From Eubacterium sp. CAG:274 (lineage in GTDB: Bacteria > Bacillota > Clostridia > Lachnospirales > CAG-274), in the NCBI GenBank assembly GCA_000432155.1, contig FR888455.1, positions 1 through 21,296 on the forward strand: DNA of 21,296 nt. The letters run 5' to 3'. Positions 1-6,127 of this stretch are shown here, piece after piece (position 1 is the stretch's first letter; the number at the start of each line of letters is the position of its first letter). The notes beneath the pieces are model-generated. The model searched no databases. It had not been told where the DNA came from and saw nothing but the letters and a program-made list of their open reading frames with translations. Position numbers and translations under genes: made by a program.

Positions 1-7
1 TCAAGCC

Positions 8-36
8 ACAAATTAACAAAGTTAATTTGTTCTGAA
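8..36. repeat. Hairpin repeat module (copy 1, cut by window edge)
   Basis: A perfect 10-bp inverted repeat, ACAAATTAAC / GTTAATTTGT with an AAA loop (8-30), is followed by TCTGAA. The same 31 bases from CC at position 6 to 36 recur exactly at 15450-15480. It lies just past the stop codon of the minus-strand gene that ends at 39. It has no U-tract on either strand, so it is not a standard terminator. The preceding TCAAGCC looks like the right arm of another hairpin cut off by the window edge. Confidence 0.8.
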
Positions 37-38
37 TA

Positions 39-470
39 TTAATGCTTTTTACTTTTTTTAAATAATTTAATAATAACTAATATTATTGTTAATAAACCTG
101 TTAATACACCAACAAGAATAAGTATAGGCCATGGCAAATTTTTGCTCTTTGGTACTTCAGCGTGTCTGTTATCAACAACAAGGTCAACTTCAAGACCGTA
201 AACGCCATTGTCATATGTAACTTCATAATCAGAAATTTCAAATGTTACATCATCGCCACACTTGTCCTTAATTTCAGAAATAAGTGAAGATGGAATGTTT
301 CCTAAAGTTTCAATTTGATTAATTGGTTTAATGAACTGAACATCTACAATCTCAGGATTTTCTGTGTTTTCGCTAGTAAGAAGTACATCTTTTGTATTGT
401 CTAATGATTTCAATAATTCCTGTATCTGTGGGGTATTGGTATTTTCAATAACAGTTTTAAAAATTTCCAT
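39..470 (-). CDS. Small tail-anchored membrane protein, function unknown
   Basis: This 143-residue protein is not a family I recognise. Residues 1-112 are soluble, mixed alpha/beta in composition and fairly acidic, with a single Cys (C71). Residues about 114-135 (WPILILVGVLTGLLTIILVI) form one strongly hydrophobic membrane segment followed by a Lys-rich tail, KLFKKSKKH. There is no N-terminal signal peptide, so the likely topology is C-terminally anchored with the soluble part in the cytoplasm. The start is an ATG with AGGAGGG eight bases upstream. The gene diverges from the hydrolase gene at 615 and has its own promoter at 495-523. The reading frame and start are well supported; no function is assigned. 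Confidence 0.8.
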   Translation of the reverse strand: MEIFKTVIENTNTPQIQELLKSLDNTKDVLLTSENTENPEIVDVQFIKPINQIETLGNIPSSLISEIKDKCGDDVTFEISDYEVTYDNGVYGLEVDLVVDNRHAEVPKSKNLPWPILILVGVLTGLLTIILVIIKLFKKSKKH

Positions 471-494
471 TTAAAATCCCTCCTATTCATCATA

Positions 495-523
495 AGTATA
501 TCATAGTATACTCCTCTTTGCAA
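495..523 (-). promoter_or_regulatory. Promoter of the tail-anchored protein gene, with palindrome
   Basis: On the minus strand the -35 is TTGCAA (518-523), the spacer 17 bases and the -10 TATACT (495-500). An inverted repeat AGTATA-N6-TATACT (495-512) covers the -10 and part of the spacer and could be an operator. Its -35 is one base from the -35 of the opposing promoter. Confidence 0.65.
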
Positions 524-524
524 G

Positions 525-553
525 TTGTATAAAAGGTCGAAATGTGATAAAAT
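525..553 (+). promoter_or_regulatory. Promoter of the P1 hydrolase-EamA operon
   Basis: The -35 is TTGTAT (525-530), the spacer 17 bases and the -10 TAAAAT (548-553). It lies about 60 bases upstream of the GTG start at 615 and runs away from the minus-strand promoter at 495-523. Confidence 0.6.
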
Positions 554-614
554 GTTTTAAATAGTTTTTGATTTTAGAACTTATACACATATGTTATAAA
601 AAGAGGGTGTACTT

Positions 615-1574
615 GTGGAAAACATAAACATAAATGAAATAGATGGTGTAAAAATCGGAAATGCCCAAGATTATAATGGAGGAACAGGTATTACGGTAAT
701 TCTTTGCCCAAAGGGTGCAAGGGCTGGTGTAGACATAAGAGGTGGTGGACCGGCATCACGAGAAACTCCTCTTTTAAATCCTGTGGCAGATGCAGAGGTT
801 ATACATTCAGTTGTGTTAAGTGGTGGTTCAGCCTTTGGGCTTGATGCTGCTGGTGGTGTAATGGAATATCTGGAAAAGAAAAATATAGGCTTCGATGTTG
901 GGGTTACAAAAGTTCCATTGGTTTGTCAAAGCTGTATTTTTGACTTGCCTGTAGGAGATGTATTGACAAGACCTGATAAGGCTATGGCAATAAAGGCCTG
1001 TGAAAATGCAGAGTTAAATAACCCACAGTCTGGTTGCGTAGGCGGAGGAACTGGTGCAACAGTAGGCAAAATATTAGGTGCTGAAAGGTGTATGAAGTCT
1101 GGACTAGGTATTGCCTGTGTTAAAATAGGAGAATTAAAAGTAGGTGCAGTTGTTGTGCTTAATGCCTTTGGCGATGTTTTTGATACCAATGGCAATAGAA
1201 TAGCAGGACTTTTAAATGAGGATAAAACTGGATTTTCAAGTACAGAGGAAGAAATGTATAAATCTATACAACCTAAAAAACAATTTAACACAAATACCAC
1301 AATAGGTGCTATAATAACAAATGGCAAATTTGACAAGACAAAACTTAATAAAATAGCATCTATGACACATAATGGTTACGCTCGCTCTATAAATCCAGTA
1401 CATACAATGGCAGACGGCGACAGTATTTACGCCCTTAGTGTAGGAGAGGTTGAGGCTGATTTAAACACAGTTGGCACACTTTCTGCAAGAGTAATGTCTA
1501 TGGCAATAGAAAATGCTATAAAATCTGCTGACTCAATGTATGGCTTAACAGCATATAAAGATTTAAAAATTTAA
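615..1574 (+). CDS. P1-family (S58, NylC/DmpA-like) N-terminal-nucleophile hydrolase
   Basis: This 319-residue protein belongs to the P1/S58 family of self-processing aminopeptidases and amidases (DmpA, BapA, NylC). It has the GGGPASRETPLL block (43-54), the VLSGGSAFGLDAAGGV block (67-82), GGGTGATVGK (143-152) and a C-terminal NGYARSINPVHTMADGDSIY region (253-272). In NylC the chain is cut before a Thr that becomes the nucleophile; here the matching stretch is NTNTTIGAI, so cleavage at N227/T228 is inferred, giving an alpha chain of about 227 and a beta chain of about 92 residues. Translation starts at GTG (615) with AAGAGGG seven bases upstream. It is the first gene of a pair with the EamA transporter ten bases downstream. 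The natural substrate is unknown; annotations of this family as L-aminopeptidase/D-esterase are generic. Confidence 0.88.
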   Translation: MENININEIDGVKIGNAQDYNGGTGITVILCPKGARAGVDIRGGGPASRETPLLNPVADAEVIHSVVLSGGSAFGLDAAGGVMEYLEKKNIGFDVGVTKVPLVCQSCIFDLPVGDVLTRPDKAMAIKACENAELNNPQSGCVGGGTGATVGKILGAERCMKSGLGIACVKIGELKVGAVVVLNAFGDVFDTNGNRIAGLLNEDKTGFSSTEEEMYKSIQPKKQFNTNTTIGAIITNGKFDKTKLNKIASMTHNGYARSINPVHTMADGDSIYALSVGEVEADLNTVGTLSARVMSMAIENAIKSADSMYGLTAYKDLKI

Positions 1575-1584
1575 GGAGTAACAA

Positions 1585-2514
1585 ATGAATAAAAATTTTT
1601 TTACAAAGCCACTTAATATACTTTTATTGGCTATTGTTTCAACCGCCCTTTGGGGAAGTGCAATTCCAGTAATAAAAATAGGCTATGAGGCTTATCAGAT
1701 AGAGGGAAATGATGTAGCGTCAAAATTACTTTTTGCCGGTATTCGTTTCTTTTTTGCTGGACTTATAGTTGTAATTTACGATTGCATAATAAAGAAGAAA
1801 ATTGTAATACCTAGAAAAGATGAATGGGGTGGAATATTAGGACTTTCTGCTGTACAGACAGTTTTCGAATACATATTCTTCTATTTATCACTTACATATC
1901 TTTCAGGTGTAAAGGGTTCAATACTTAATTCTATAGGCAATTTCTTTGCTGTAATATTGGCTCACTTTGCTTTTACAAATGATAAATTGACAGTTAAAAA
2001 GGTAGTAGGTTGTATACTGGGTTTTGGTGGTGTTGTGCTTTGTTGTTTTGAACAAGGTATGGACTTTTCCTTTAAATTTCAGGGTGATGGATTTATACTT
2101 ATTGCAGCCTTTTGCTTTGCTTTAGGTTCTGTAATTACAAAAAAGGTTACAGCAAAGTCTGAATCAGTTATGGTAACTGGTTATCAACTTGGCATTGGTG
2201 GTATAATTATTATGATAATAGGTCTTGCCTTTGGGGGACATATCAAAGCTCCAGATGTAAGTGCTGTATTTATAATGGTTTATTTGTCACTTTTGTCATC
2301 AGTAGCTTTTACTGTATGGGCAGCACTTTTAAAGTACAATCCAGTAGGTAAAATTTCAATTTACTGCTTTTTAAATCCGGTTTTTGGTGTTATACTCTCA
2401 GGTGTTCTTTTAGGAGAGGATATTTTCAATATCAGAAGTCTTATTTCACTTTTGCTTGTAAGTTTAGGTATTTACATTGTAAATGCCACAATAGGAAAAG
2501 AGAAAAAAGCATAA
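1585..2514 (+). CDS. EamA-family (DMT superfamily) transporter
   Basis: The protein has 309 residues and about ten hydrophobic segments arranged as two EamA repeats, the usual size of a drug/metabolite transporter. The first repeat opens with ALWGSAIPVIKIG, a typical DMT motif in TM1, and the second follows FKFQGDGFILIAAFCFALGSVITKK. It ends in a short basic tail (GKEKKA). The family exports amino acids, metabolites or drugs across the cytoplasmic membrane; the substrate cannot be told from sequence. The SD sequence AAGGAG overlaps the stop of the upstream hydrolase gene, so the two are almost certainly co-transcribed, which might link export to the product of that amidase/peptidase (inference). 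A terminator follows at 2522. Confidence 0.88.
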   Translation: MNKNFFTKPLNILLLAIVSTALWGSAIPVIKIGYEAYQIEGNDVASKLLFAGIRFFFAGLIVVIYDCIIKKKIVIPRKDEWGGILGLSAVQTVFEYIFFYLSLTYLSGVKGSILNSIGNFFAVILAHFAFTNDKLTVKKVVGCILGFGGVVLCCFEQGMDFSFKFQGDGFILIAAFCFALGSVITKKVTAKSESVMVTGYQLGIGGIIIMIIGLAFGGHIKAPDVSAVFIMVYLSLLSSVAFTVWAALLKYNPVGKISIYCFLNPVFGVILSGVLLGEDIFNIRSLISLLLVSLGIYIVNATIGKEKKA

Positions 2515-2521
2515 AGAATTA

Positions 2522-2563
2522 CAAGAAATTAGGCATTTTTACAGGCTTAATTTCTTGAATTTT
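2522..2563 (+). terminator. Terminator of the hydrolase-EamA operon
   Basis: A 13-bp stem (CAAGAAATTAGGC pairing with GCTTAATTTCTTG, one G:T pair) with a 10-base loop is followed by AATTTT. It ends on the base before the tRNA gene begins, so there is no room for a separate tRNA promoter downstream of it. Confidence 0.7.
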
Positions 2564-2635
2564 GTGCCCATAGTCTAACGGATAAAACGCATAGCTCCGA
2601 CCTGTGAATTAGGGGTTCGATTCCCCTTGGGCATA
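2564..2635 (+). tRNA. tRNA-Arg, anticodon CCG
   Basis: The gene folds as a 72-nt cloverleaf. The acceptor stem is GTGCCCA with TGGGCAT (1:72 is a G:U pair). The anticodon arm is CATAG / CTCCGAC / CTGTG, with anticodon CCG reading CGG. The variable loop is AATT, the T-arm is AGGGG-TTCGATT-CCCCT and the discriminator base is A. A D-loop A after GG (A20) agrees with arginine identity. CCA is not encoded. The D-stem GTCT/AAAC has a C·A mismatch at 12:23. No promoter of its own is evident; it starts right after a terminator hairpin, so it may depend on read-through or a promoter inside the upstream gene. Confidence 0.9.
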
Positions 2636-2645
2636 CTCAAAAAAC

Positions 2646-2674
2646 TTGACAAAATTTCCACTTGGTATTAAAAT
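2646..2674 (+). promoter_or_regulatory. proS promoter
   Basis: TTGACA (2646-2651), a 17-base spacer and TAAAAT (2669-2674), placed between the tRNA and the proS ribosome site AAGGAG (2691-2696). The leader is about 25 bases, too short for a T-box. Confidence 0.75.
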
Positions 2675-2704
2675 TAAAGTATTATTATTTAAGGAGAAAT
2701 CGAA

Positions 2705-4138
2705 ATGGCTAAAGAAAAACTTGTTACAGCGATTACCTCTATGAATGAGGATTTCGCTCAGTGGTATACTGATGTTGTAAAGAAAGCCGAACTTATTGAT
2801 TATTCAAGTGTTCGTGGCTGTATGATTTTAAGACCTAATGGCTACGCTATATGGGAAAATATTCAGAAAGAACTTGATGCTAGATTTAAGGCAACTGGCG
2901 TTGAGAATGTATATATGCCTTTATTCATTCCAGAAAGCCTTTTACAGAAAGAAAAGGACCATGTTGAAGGTTTTGCTCCAGAAGTAGCTTGGGTTACTCA
3001 TGGTGGCTTGGAAAAACTTCCAGAAAGACTTTGTGTAAGACCTACATCAGAAACTCTTTTCTGTGATTTATATGCAAATATTATTCAGTCTTACAGAGAT
3101 TTACCAAAGCTCTACAACCAGTGGTGTTCAGTAGTTCGTTGGGAAAAGACAACTAGACCTTTCCTTCGTTCTATGGAATTCTTATGGCAGGAAGGTCATA
3201 CTGCTCACGCAACAGCTGAAGAAGCAGAAGAAAGAACAATTCAGATGCTTAATGTTTATGCTGATTTCTGTGAAAATGTTCTTGCTATTCCTATGATTAA
3301 GGGTAAGAAGACAGATAAAGAAAAGTTTGCAGGTGCTCATTCTACTTATACTATTGAAGCCCTTATGCACGACGGCAAGGCTTTACAGTCAGGTACTAGC
3401 CATAACTTTGGCGATGGCTTTGCTCACGCTTTTGGTGTTCAGTATACAGATAAGGAAAACAAGCTCCAGTATGTTCACCAGACTTCTTGGGGTATGTCTA
3501 CTAGAATTATCGGTGCTGTAATTATGGTACATGGCGATGATAGTGGTCTTGTTCTTCCACCTAGAATTGCTCCAAATCAGGTAGTTATTGTACCTATTAT
3601 GCAGAAGAAGGAAGGCGTTCTTGAAAAGGCTAACGAAGTTAAGGAACAGCTTTCTAAGGTTTCAAGAGTTATTCTTGATGATAGCGAAAAATCTCCAGGT
3701 TGGAAGTTCAGCGAATACGAAATGAGAGGTATTCCAGTAAGAGTAGAATTAGGACCTAGAGATATTGAAAATAATCAGGCTGTTCTTGCTAGAAGAGATA
3801 CAGGCGAAAAGATTACTGTAAGCCTTGATAATATTGCTGAAGAAGTTACTAAGCTTTTAGATACTATTCAGCACGATATGCTTGAAAGAGCAAGAAAGCA
3901 CAGAGATTCTCATACTTATACTGCTCACAATATGGAAGAATTTGCAAAGACAGTTAAGGAAACTCCTGGTTTTGTAAAGGCTATGTGGTGTGGCGATGAA
4001 GAATGTGAAAACAAGATTAAGGAAATGACAGGTGCTACATCAAGATGTATGCCTTTTGAACAGGAACATATTGATGATAAGTGCGTTTGCTGTGGTAAGC
4101 CAGCGAAGACTATGGTTTACTGGGGTAAGGCATACTAA
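2705..4138 (+). CDS. proS: Prolyl-tRNA synthetase, short archaeal/eukaryotic-type
   Basis: This class II synthetase charges tRNA-Pro with proline in the cytoplasm. Its 477 residues match the short ProRS form that lacks the inserted editing domain found in E. coli-type enzymes of about 570 residues. Visible parts are motif 2 and flanks, RLCVRPTSETLFCD (108-121) and VVRWEKTTRPFLRSMEFLWQEGHT (143-166), motif 3 near SWGMSTRIIG (261-270), and an anticodon-binding domain from about 290 to 400. The C-terminal zinc domain has C429, C434, C460 and C463, and the chain ends in Tyr, as in archaeal and eukaryotic-type enzymes. It is a single-gene unit with its own promoter and terminator. The start ATG has AAGGAG eight bases upstream. 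Lack of an editing domain suggests separate deacylases handle mischarged tRNA-Pro (inference). Confidence 0.96.
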   Translation: MAKEKLVTAITSMNEDFAQWYTDVVKKAELIDYSSVRGCMILRPNGYAIWENIQKELDARFKATGVENVYMPLFIPESLLQKEKDHVEGFAPEVAWVTHGGLEKLPERLCVRPTSETLFCDLYANIIQSYRDLPKLYNQWCSVVRWEKTTRPFLRSMEFLWQEGHTAHATAEEAEERTIQMLNVYADFCENVLAIPMIKGKKTDKEKFAGAHSTYTIEALMHDGKALQSGTSHNFGDGFAHAFGVQYTDKENKLQYVHQTSWGMSTRIIGAVIMVHGDDSGLVLPPRIAPNQVVIVPIMQKKEGVLEKANEVKEQLSKVSRVILDDSEKSPGWKFSEYEMRGIPVRVELGPRDIENNQAVLARRDTGEKITVSLDNIAEEVTKLLDTIQHDMLERARKHRDSHTYTAHNMEEFAKTVKETPGFVKAMWCGDEECENKIKEMTGATSRCMPFEQEHIDDKCVCCGKPAKTMVYWGKAY

Positions 4139-4155
4139 TATATTTGTGATTTTAG

Positions 4156-4191
4156 AGTATCGCTTGACGGTTGTTGGGCGATACTTTTTTT
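4156..4191 (+). terminator. proS terminator
   Basis: Perfect 8-bp stem AGTATCGC / GCGATACT with a 14-base loop, followed by a run of T (4185-4191). Confidence 0.88.
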
Positions 4192-4192
4192 A

Positions 4193-4220
4193 TTGACAAA
4201 TTTAATTTTTAGGTTATAAT
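4193..4220 (+). promoter_or_regulatory. fic promoter
   Basis: TTGACA (4193-4198), a 16-base spacer and TATAAT (4215-4220). It begins one base after the T-run of the proS terminator. About 100 bases of leader separate it from the Fic start. Confidence 0.8.
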
Positions 4221-4267
4221 ATATATAACTTAAAATTTGAAAATGGAATTTTTCGAACTTTAATAGG

Positions 4268-4285
4268 CTATATATGTATATATAG
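4268..4285. promoter_or_regulatory. Palindrome in the fic leader (possible operator)
   Basis: CTATATAT-GT-ATATATAG is a perfect inverted repeat with a 2-base centre, about 40-60 bases downstream of the predicted transcription start. The encoded Fic protein ends in what looks like a winged-helix domain, so autoregulation is possible. This is inference; the sequence is AT-rich and could be chance. Confidence 0.35.
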
Positions 4286-4326
4286 TGTGCGAAATTGTGA
4301 CTTTTCGATAATAAAGGAGTGGTTTT

Positions 4327-5523
4327 TTGAACTATGAACTTCTATCATCATTGTATTATAAAAGTAAAAATGAATATGAACAGGAATATAATAACAGATT
4401 TAACAGTATAGCATCTAAAAGGCTTAACATCAGTATAGAAGAAAATCAATGTTTTTATATACTTACAGAGGAAGTAGTAAACAAACTTTATAATGTAATG
4501 GTGTTAAATCAAGAATTAAACAAACTGACTTCTGAAATTCCTGGAATAGCATTACAGCAATATATAAAAAAATGCCTTATTGATGAAATTGTTCTTACAA
4601 ATGAAATAGAGGGTGTTGTAAGTACAAGAAAAGATATAAATGAAATTCTTGAAAATGTAGAAGATAAAAATAAAAGACTTACAGGATTGGTAAACAAATA
4701 TCTAAAACTATGTAGTGAAGAAAATATTGACATAATCACTTGTAATGATGTAAGAAATATATATAATGACCTTTTGTGGGAAGAAATTAGTGAAGATGAT
4801 AAGTTGAATTTGCCTGACGGAGTTTATTTTAGAAAAGAGGGAGTAGATGTACTTTCTCCATTTAAAAAGGTAATACACAAGGGTGTAATGCCAGAGGAAA
4901 AAATAAATTTGATGATGACACAGGCATTGAATATTTTAAATGATAGGGATATTATACCTATTTTAAGAATAGCAATATTCCATTATTTATTTGGATATAT
5001 TCACCCCTTTTATGATGGTAATGGCAGAACAAGCCGATTTATAAGCAGTTATCTTTTGTCAAAGGAATTAAATACACTAACAGGCTTTGGACTTTCTTAT
5101 GCAATAAAGGAAAATATATCACAGTATTATAAGGGTTTTAAAACAGTAAATGAAAAGAAAAATAAAGGGGATTTGACACCTTTTATAATTTCATTTTTGG
5201 ATATTTTGTCAAAGGAATTGGAGAGCTTAAATAATTCTGTTATTAAGAGGATAAATATTATAAATAGATATAGCAAAATTATTGAGGTTATGGAGAAAAA
5301 AGATAAACAGAAACAAAATATAATTTTTGTCATTTTTCAAGAAACCCTTTTTGGTGAAGCTGGTATAGATGTATCTAGTCTTGTGGAATTCACAGAAACC
5401 TCTAAATATAAGGTTACACAGGTGCTAAAGGAATATGATGATATGCTTATAAAAAATAAAATAGGCAGAAAAAATTACTATAGCTTTGATTTAGATGATG
5501 TTGATAAAAAATATTTGGATTAA
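4327..5523 (+). CDS. Class II Fic-domain protein with C-terminal winged helix
   Basis: Fic enzymes usually transfer AMP from ATP to a hydroxyl of a target protein. The catalytic motif HPFYDGNGRTSR (226-237) is complete, with H226, D230 and the anion-binding GNGR. An upstream TNEIEG (91-96) matches the (S/T)xxxE(G/N) inhibitory helix, which places this in class II, where the inhibitor lies in the same chain N-terminal to the Fic core. The flap region FRKEGVDVLSP (168-178) is present. Residues about 325-390 look like a winged helix (a VTQVLKEYDDM segment, then a basic wing). Translation starts at TTG: AAGGAG lies seven bases upstream, and the nearby ATG at 4334 is out of frame. It is 398 residues, monocistronic and without a partner antitoxin gene. 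Target unknown. Confidence 0.9.
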   Translation: MNYELLSSLYYKSKNEYEQEYNNRFNSIASKRLNISIEENQCFYILTEEVVNKLYNVMVLNQELNKLTSEIPGIALQQYIKKCLIDEIVLTNEIEGVVSTRKDINEILENVEDKNKRLTGLVNKYLKLCSEENIDIITCNDVRNIYNDLLWEEISEDDKLNLPDGVYFRKEGVDVLSPFKKVIHKGVMPEEKINLMMTQALNILNDRDIIPILRIAIFHYLFGYIHPFYDGNGRTSRFISSYLLSKELNTLTGFGLSYAIKENISQYYKGFKTVNEKKNKGDLTPFIISFLDILSKELESLNNSVIKRINIINRYSKIIEVMEKKDKQKQNIIFVIFQETLFGEAGIDVSSLVEFTETSKYKVTQVLKEYDDMLIKNKIGRKNYYSFDLDDVDKKYLD

Positions 5524-5525
5524 AT

Positions 5526-5562
5526 AAAAATGGAATGTGCGAAATAAACACATTCCATTTTT
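5526..5562. terminator. Bidirectional terminator between fic and the EF-hand gene
   Basis: Perfect 14-bp stem AAAAATGGAATGTG / CACATTCCATTTTT with a 9-base loop. Both strands end in a T5 run, so it can serve the two convergent genes that stop at 5523 and 5569. Confidence 0.85.
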
Positions 5563-5568
5563 GTCATT

Positions 5569-5907
5569 TTAAAAGTCAAAATCGTCAGAACCAAAATCAT
5601 CAGAGCCAAAGTCGTCAGAACTGAAATCGTCAGAATCAAAGTCATCGTAATCGTCTACATCAATGCCGGCATCTTCCAAAGCCTCTCGTTTTTCATCATC
5701 GTCCATTAACTCGAATTCATCTTTGGTAATACCAGTAAAAGACAGGTCTTGGTACAAATCATCATCGTTCATAGAAATATTAGATGAGTTACCGCCGCTT
5801 AAAAAATCAAATTCCATGGCTTTTTCTGTTGAATTAAGCTCGCCATCTCTGTCAAAGTCAAACATACTGTCTATTGGATTATCCACTTTATCGTCCCAAA
5901 ATCCCAT
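5569..5907 (-). CDS. Small acidic EF-hand protein with pentapeptide-repeat tail
   Basis: This 112-residue cytoplasmic-looking protein has one canonical EF-hand loop, DFDRDGELNSTE (17-28): Asp at loop positions 1, 3 and 5, Gly at 6, Leu at 8 and Glu at 12, so calcium binding is expected. A Ser/Asn/Gly-rich linker and a short helical acidic region follow. The last 22 residues are a five-residue repeat (DFDSD, DFSSD, DFGSD, DFGSD) ending in DFDF, encoded by a matching 15-bp DNA repeat. I chose the ATG at 5905-5907: its AAAGGA is eight bases upstream, whereas that site runs directly into the in-frame ATG at 5914-5916. There is no signal peptide or membrane segment. It has its own promoter and terminator. 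The family is not recognised; role unknown. Confidence 0.82.
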   Translation of the reverse strand: MGFWDDKVDNPIDSMFDFDRDGELNSTEKAMEFDFLSGGNSSNISMNDDDLYQDLSFTGITKDEFELMDDDEKREALEDAGIDVDDYDDFDSDDFSSDDFGSDDFGSDDFDF

Positions 5908-5959
5908 AAAAAACATCCTTTCATAATAGCTAAATATAACTTCTCTGTTCTATGATTAA

Positions 5960-5992
5960 ACTATACCACAGTTATTGTCCCATAATTGTCCC
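5960..5992 (-). promoter_or_regulatory. Promoter of the EF-hand gene with paired GGGACAAT repeats
   Basis: On the minus strand a -10 of TATAGT (5960-5965) is preceded by two direct copies of GGGACAAT (5985-5992 and 5974-5981), spaced 11 bases start to start, one helical turn. The expected -35 position (5983-5988) reads CAATTA, a poor match, and lies within the repeats. This layout suggests an activator- or repressor-controlled promoter. Confidence 0.5.
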
Positions 5993-6084
5993 TTATAACC
6001 GAAATTTAAAAAATTTAATAAATAAAATTGTATTCAGAATAAATTATGACCTTAATTTGTGACTTGACACATCAAACTCAATAT

Positions 6085-6120
6085 AAAAAGCAGTAGATGA
6101 ATTATCACCTACTGCTTTTT
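6085..6120 (-). terminator. argH terminator
   Basis: Perfect 12-bp stem AAAAAGCAGTAG / CTACTGCTTTTT with a 12-base loop, just after the argH stop at 6128. On the minus strand the 3' arm ends in a T5 run. Confidence 0.88.
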
Positions 6121-6127
6121 AAAAATG

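Noticed and set aside
926..1336. Long minus-strand frame inside the P1 hydrolase gene.
   Set aside because: It lies wholly opposite a well-supported gene, has no SD and its composition is that of an antisense shadow.
2636..2704. A T-box riboswitch in front of proS.
   Set aside because: The leader from the promoter to the start is only about 25-30 bases, and no T-box sequence or terminator precedes the gene.
5569..5640. Short repeats of about 15 bases as a CRISPR-like array.
   Set aside because: The period is 15 with no unique spacers, and it encodes the pentapeptide tail of the EF-hand protein.
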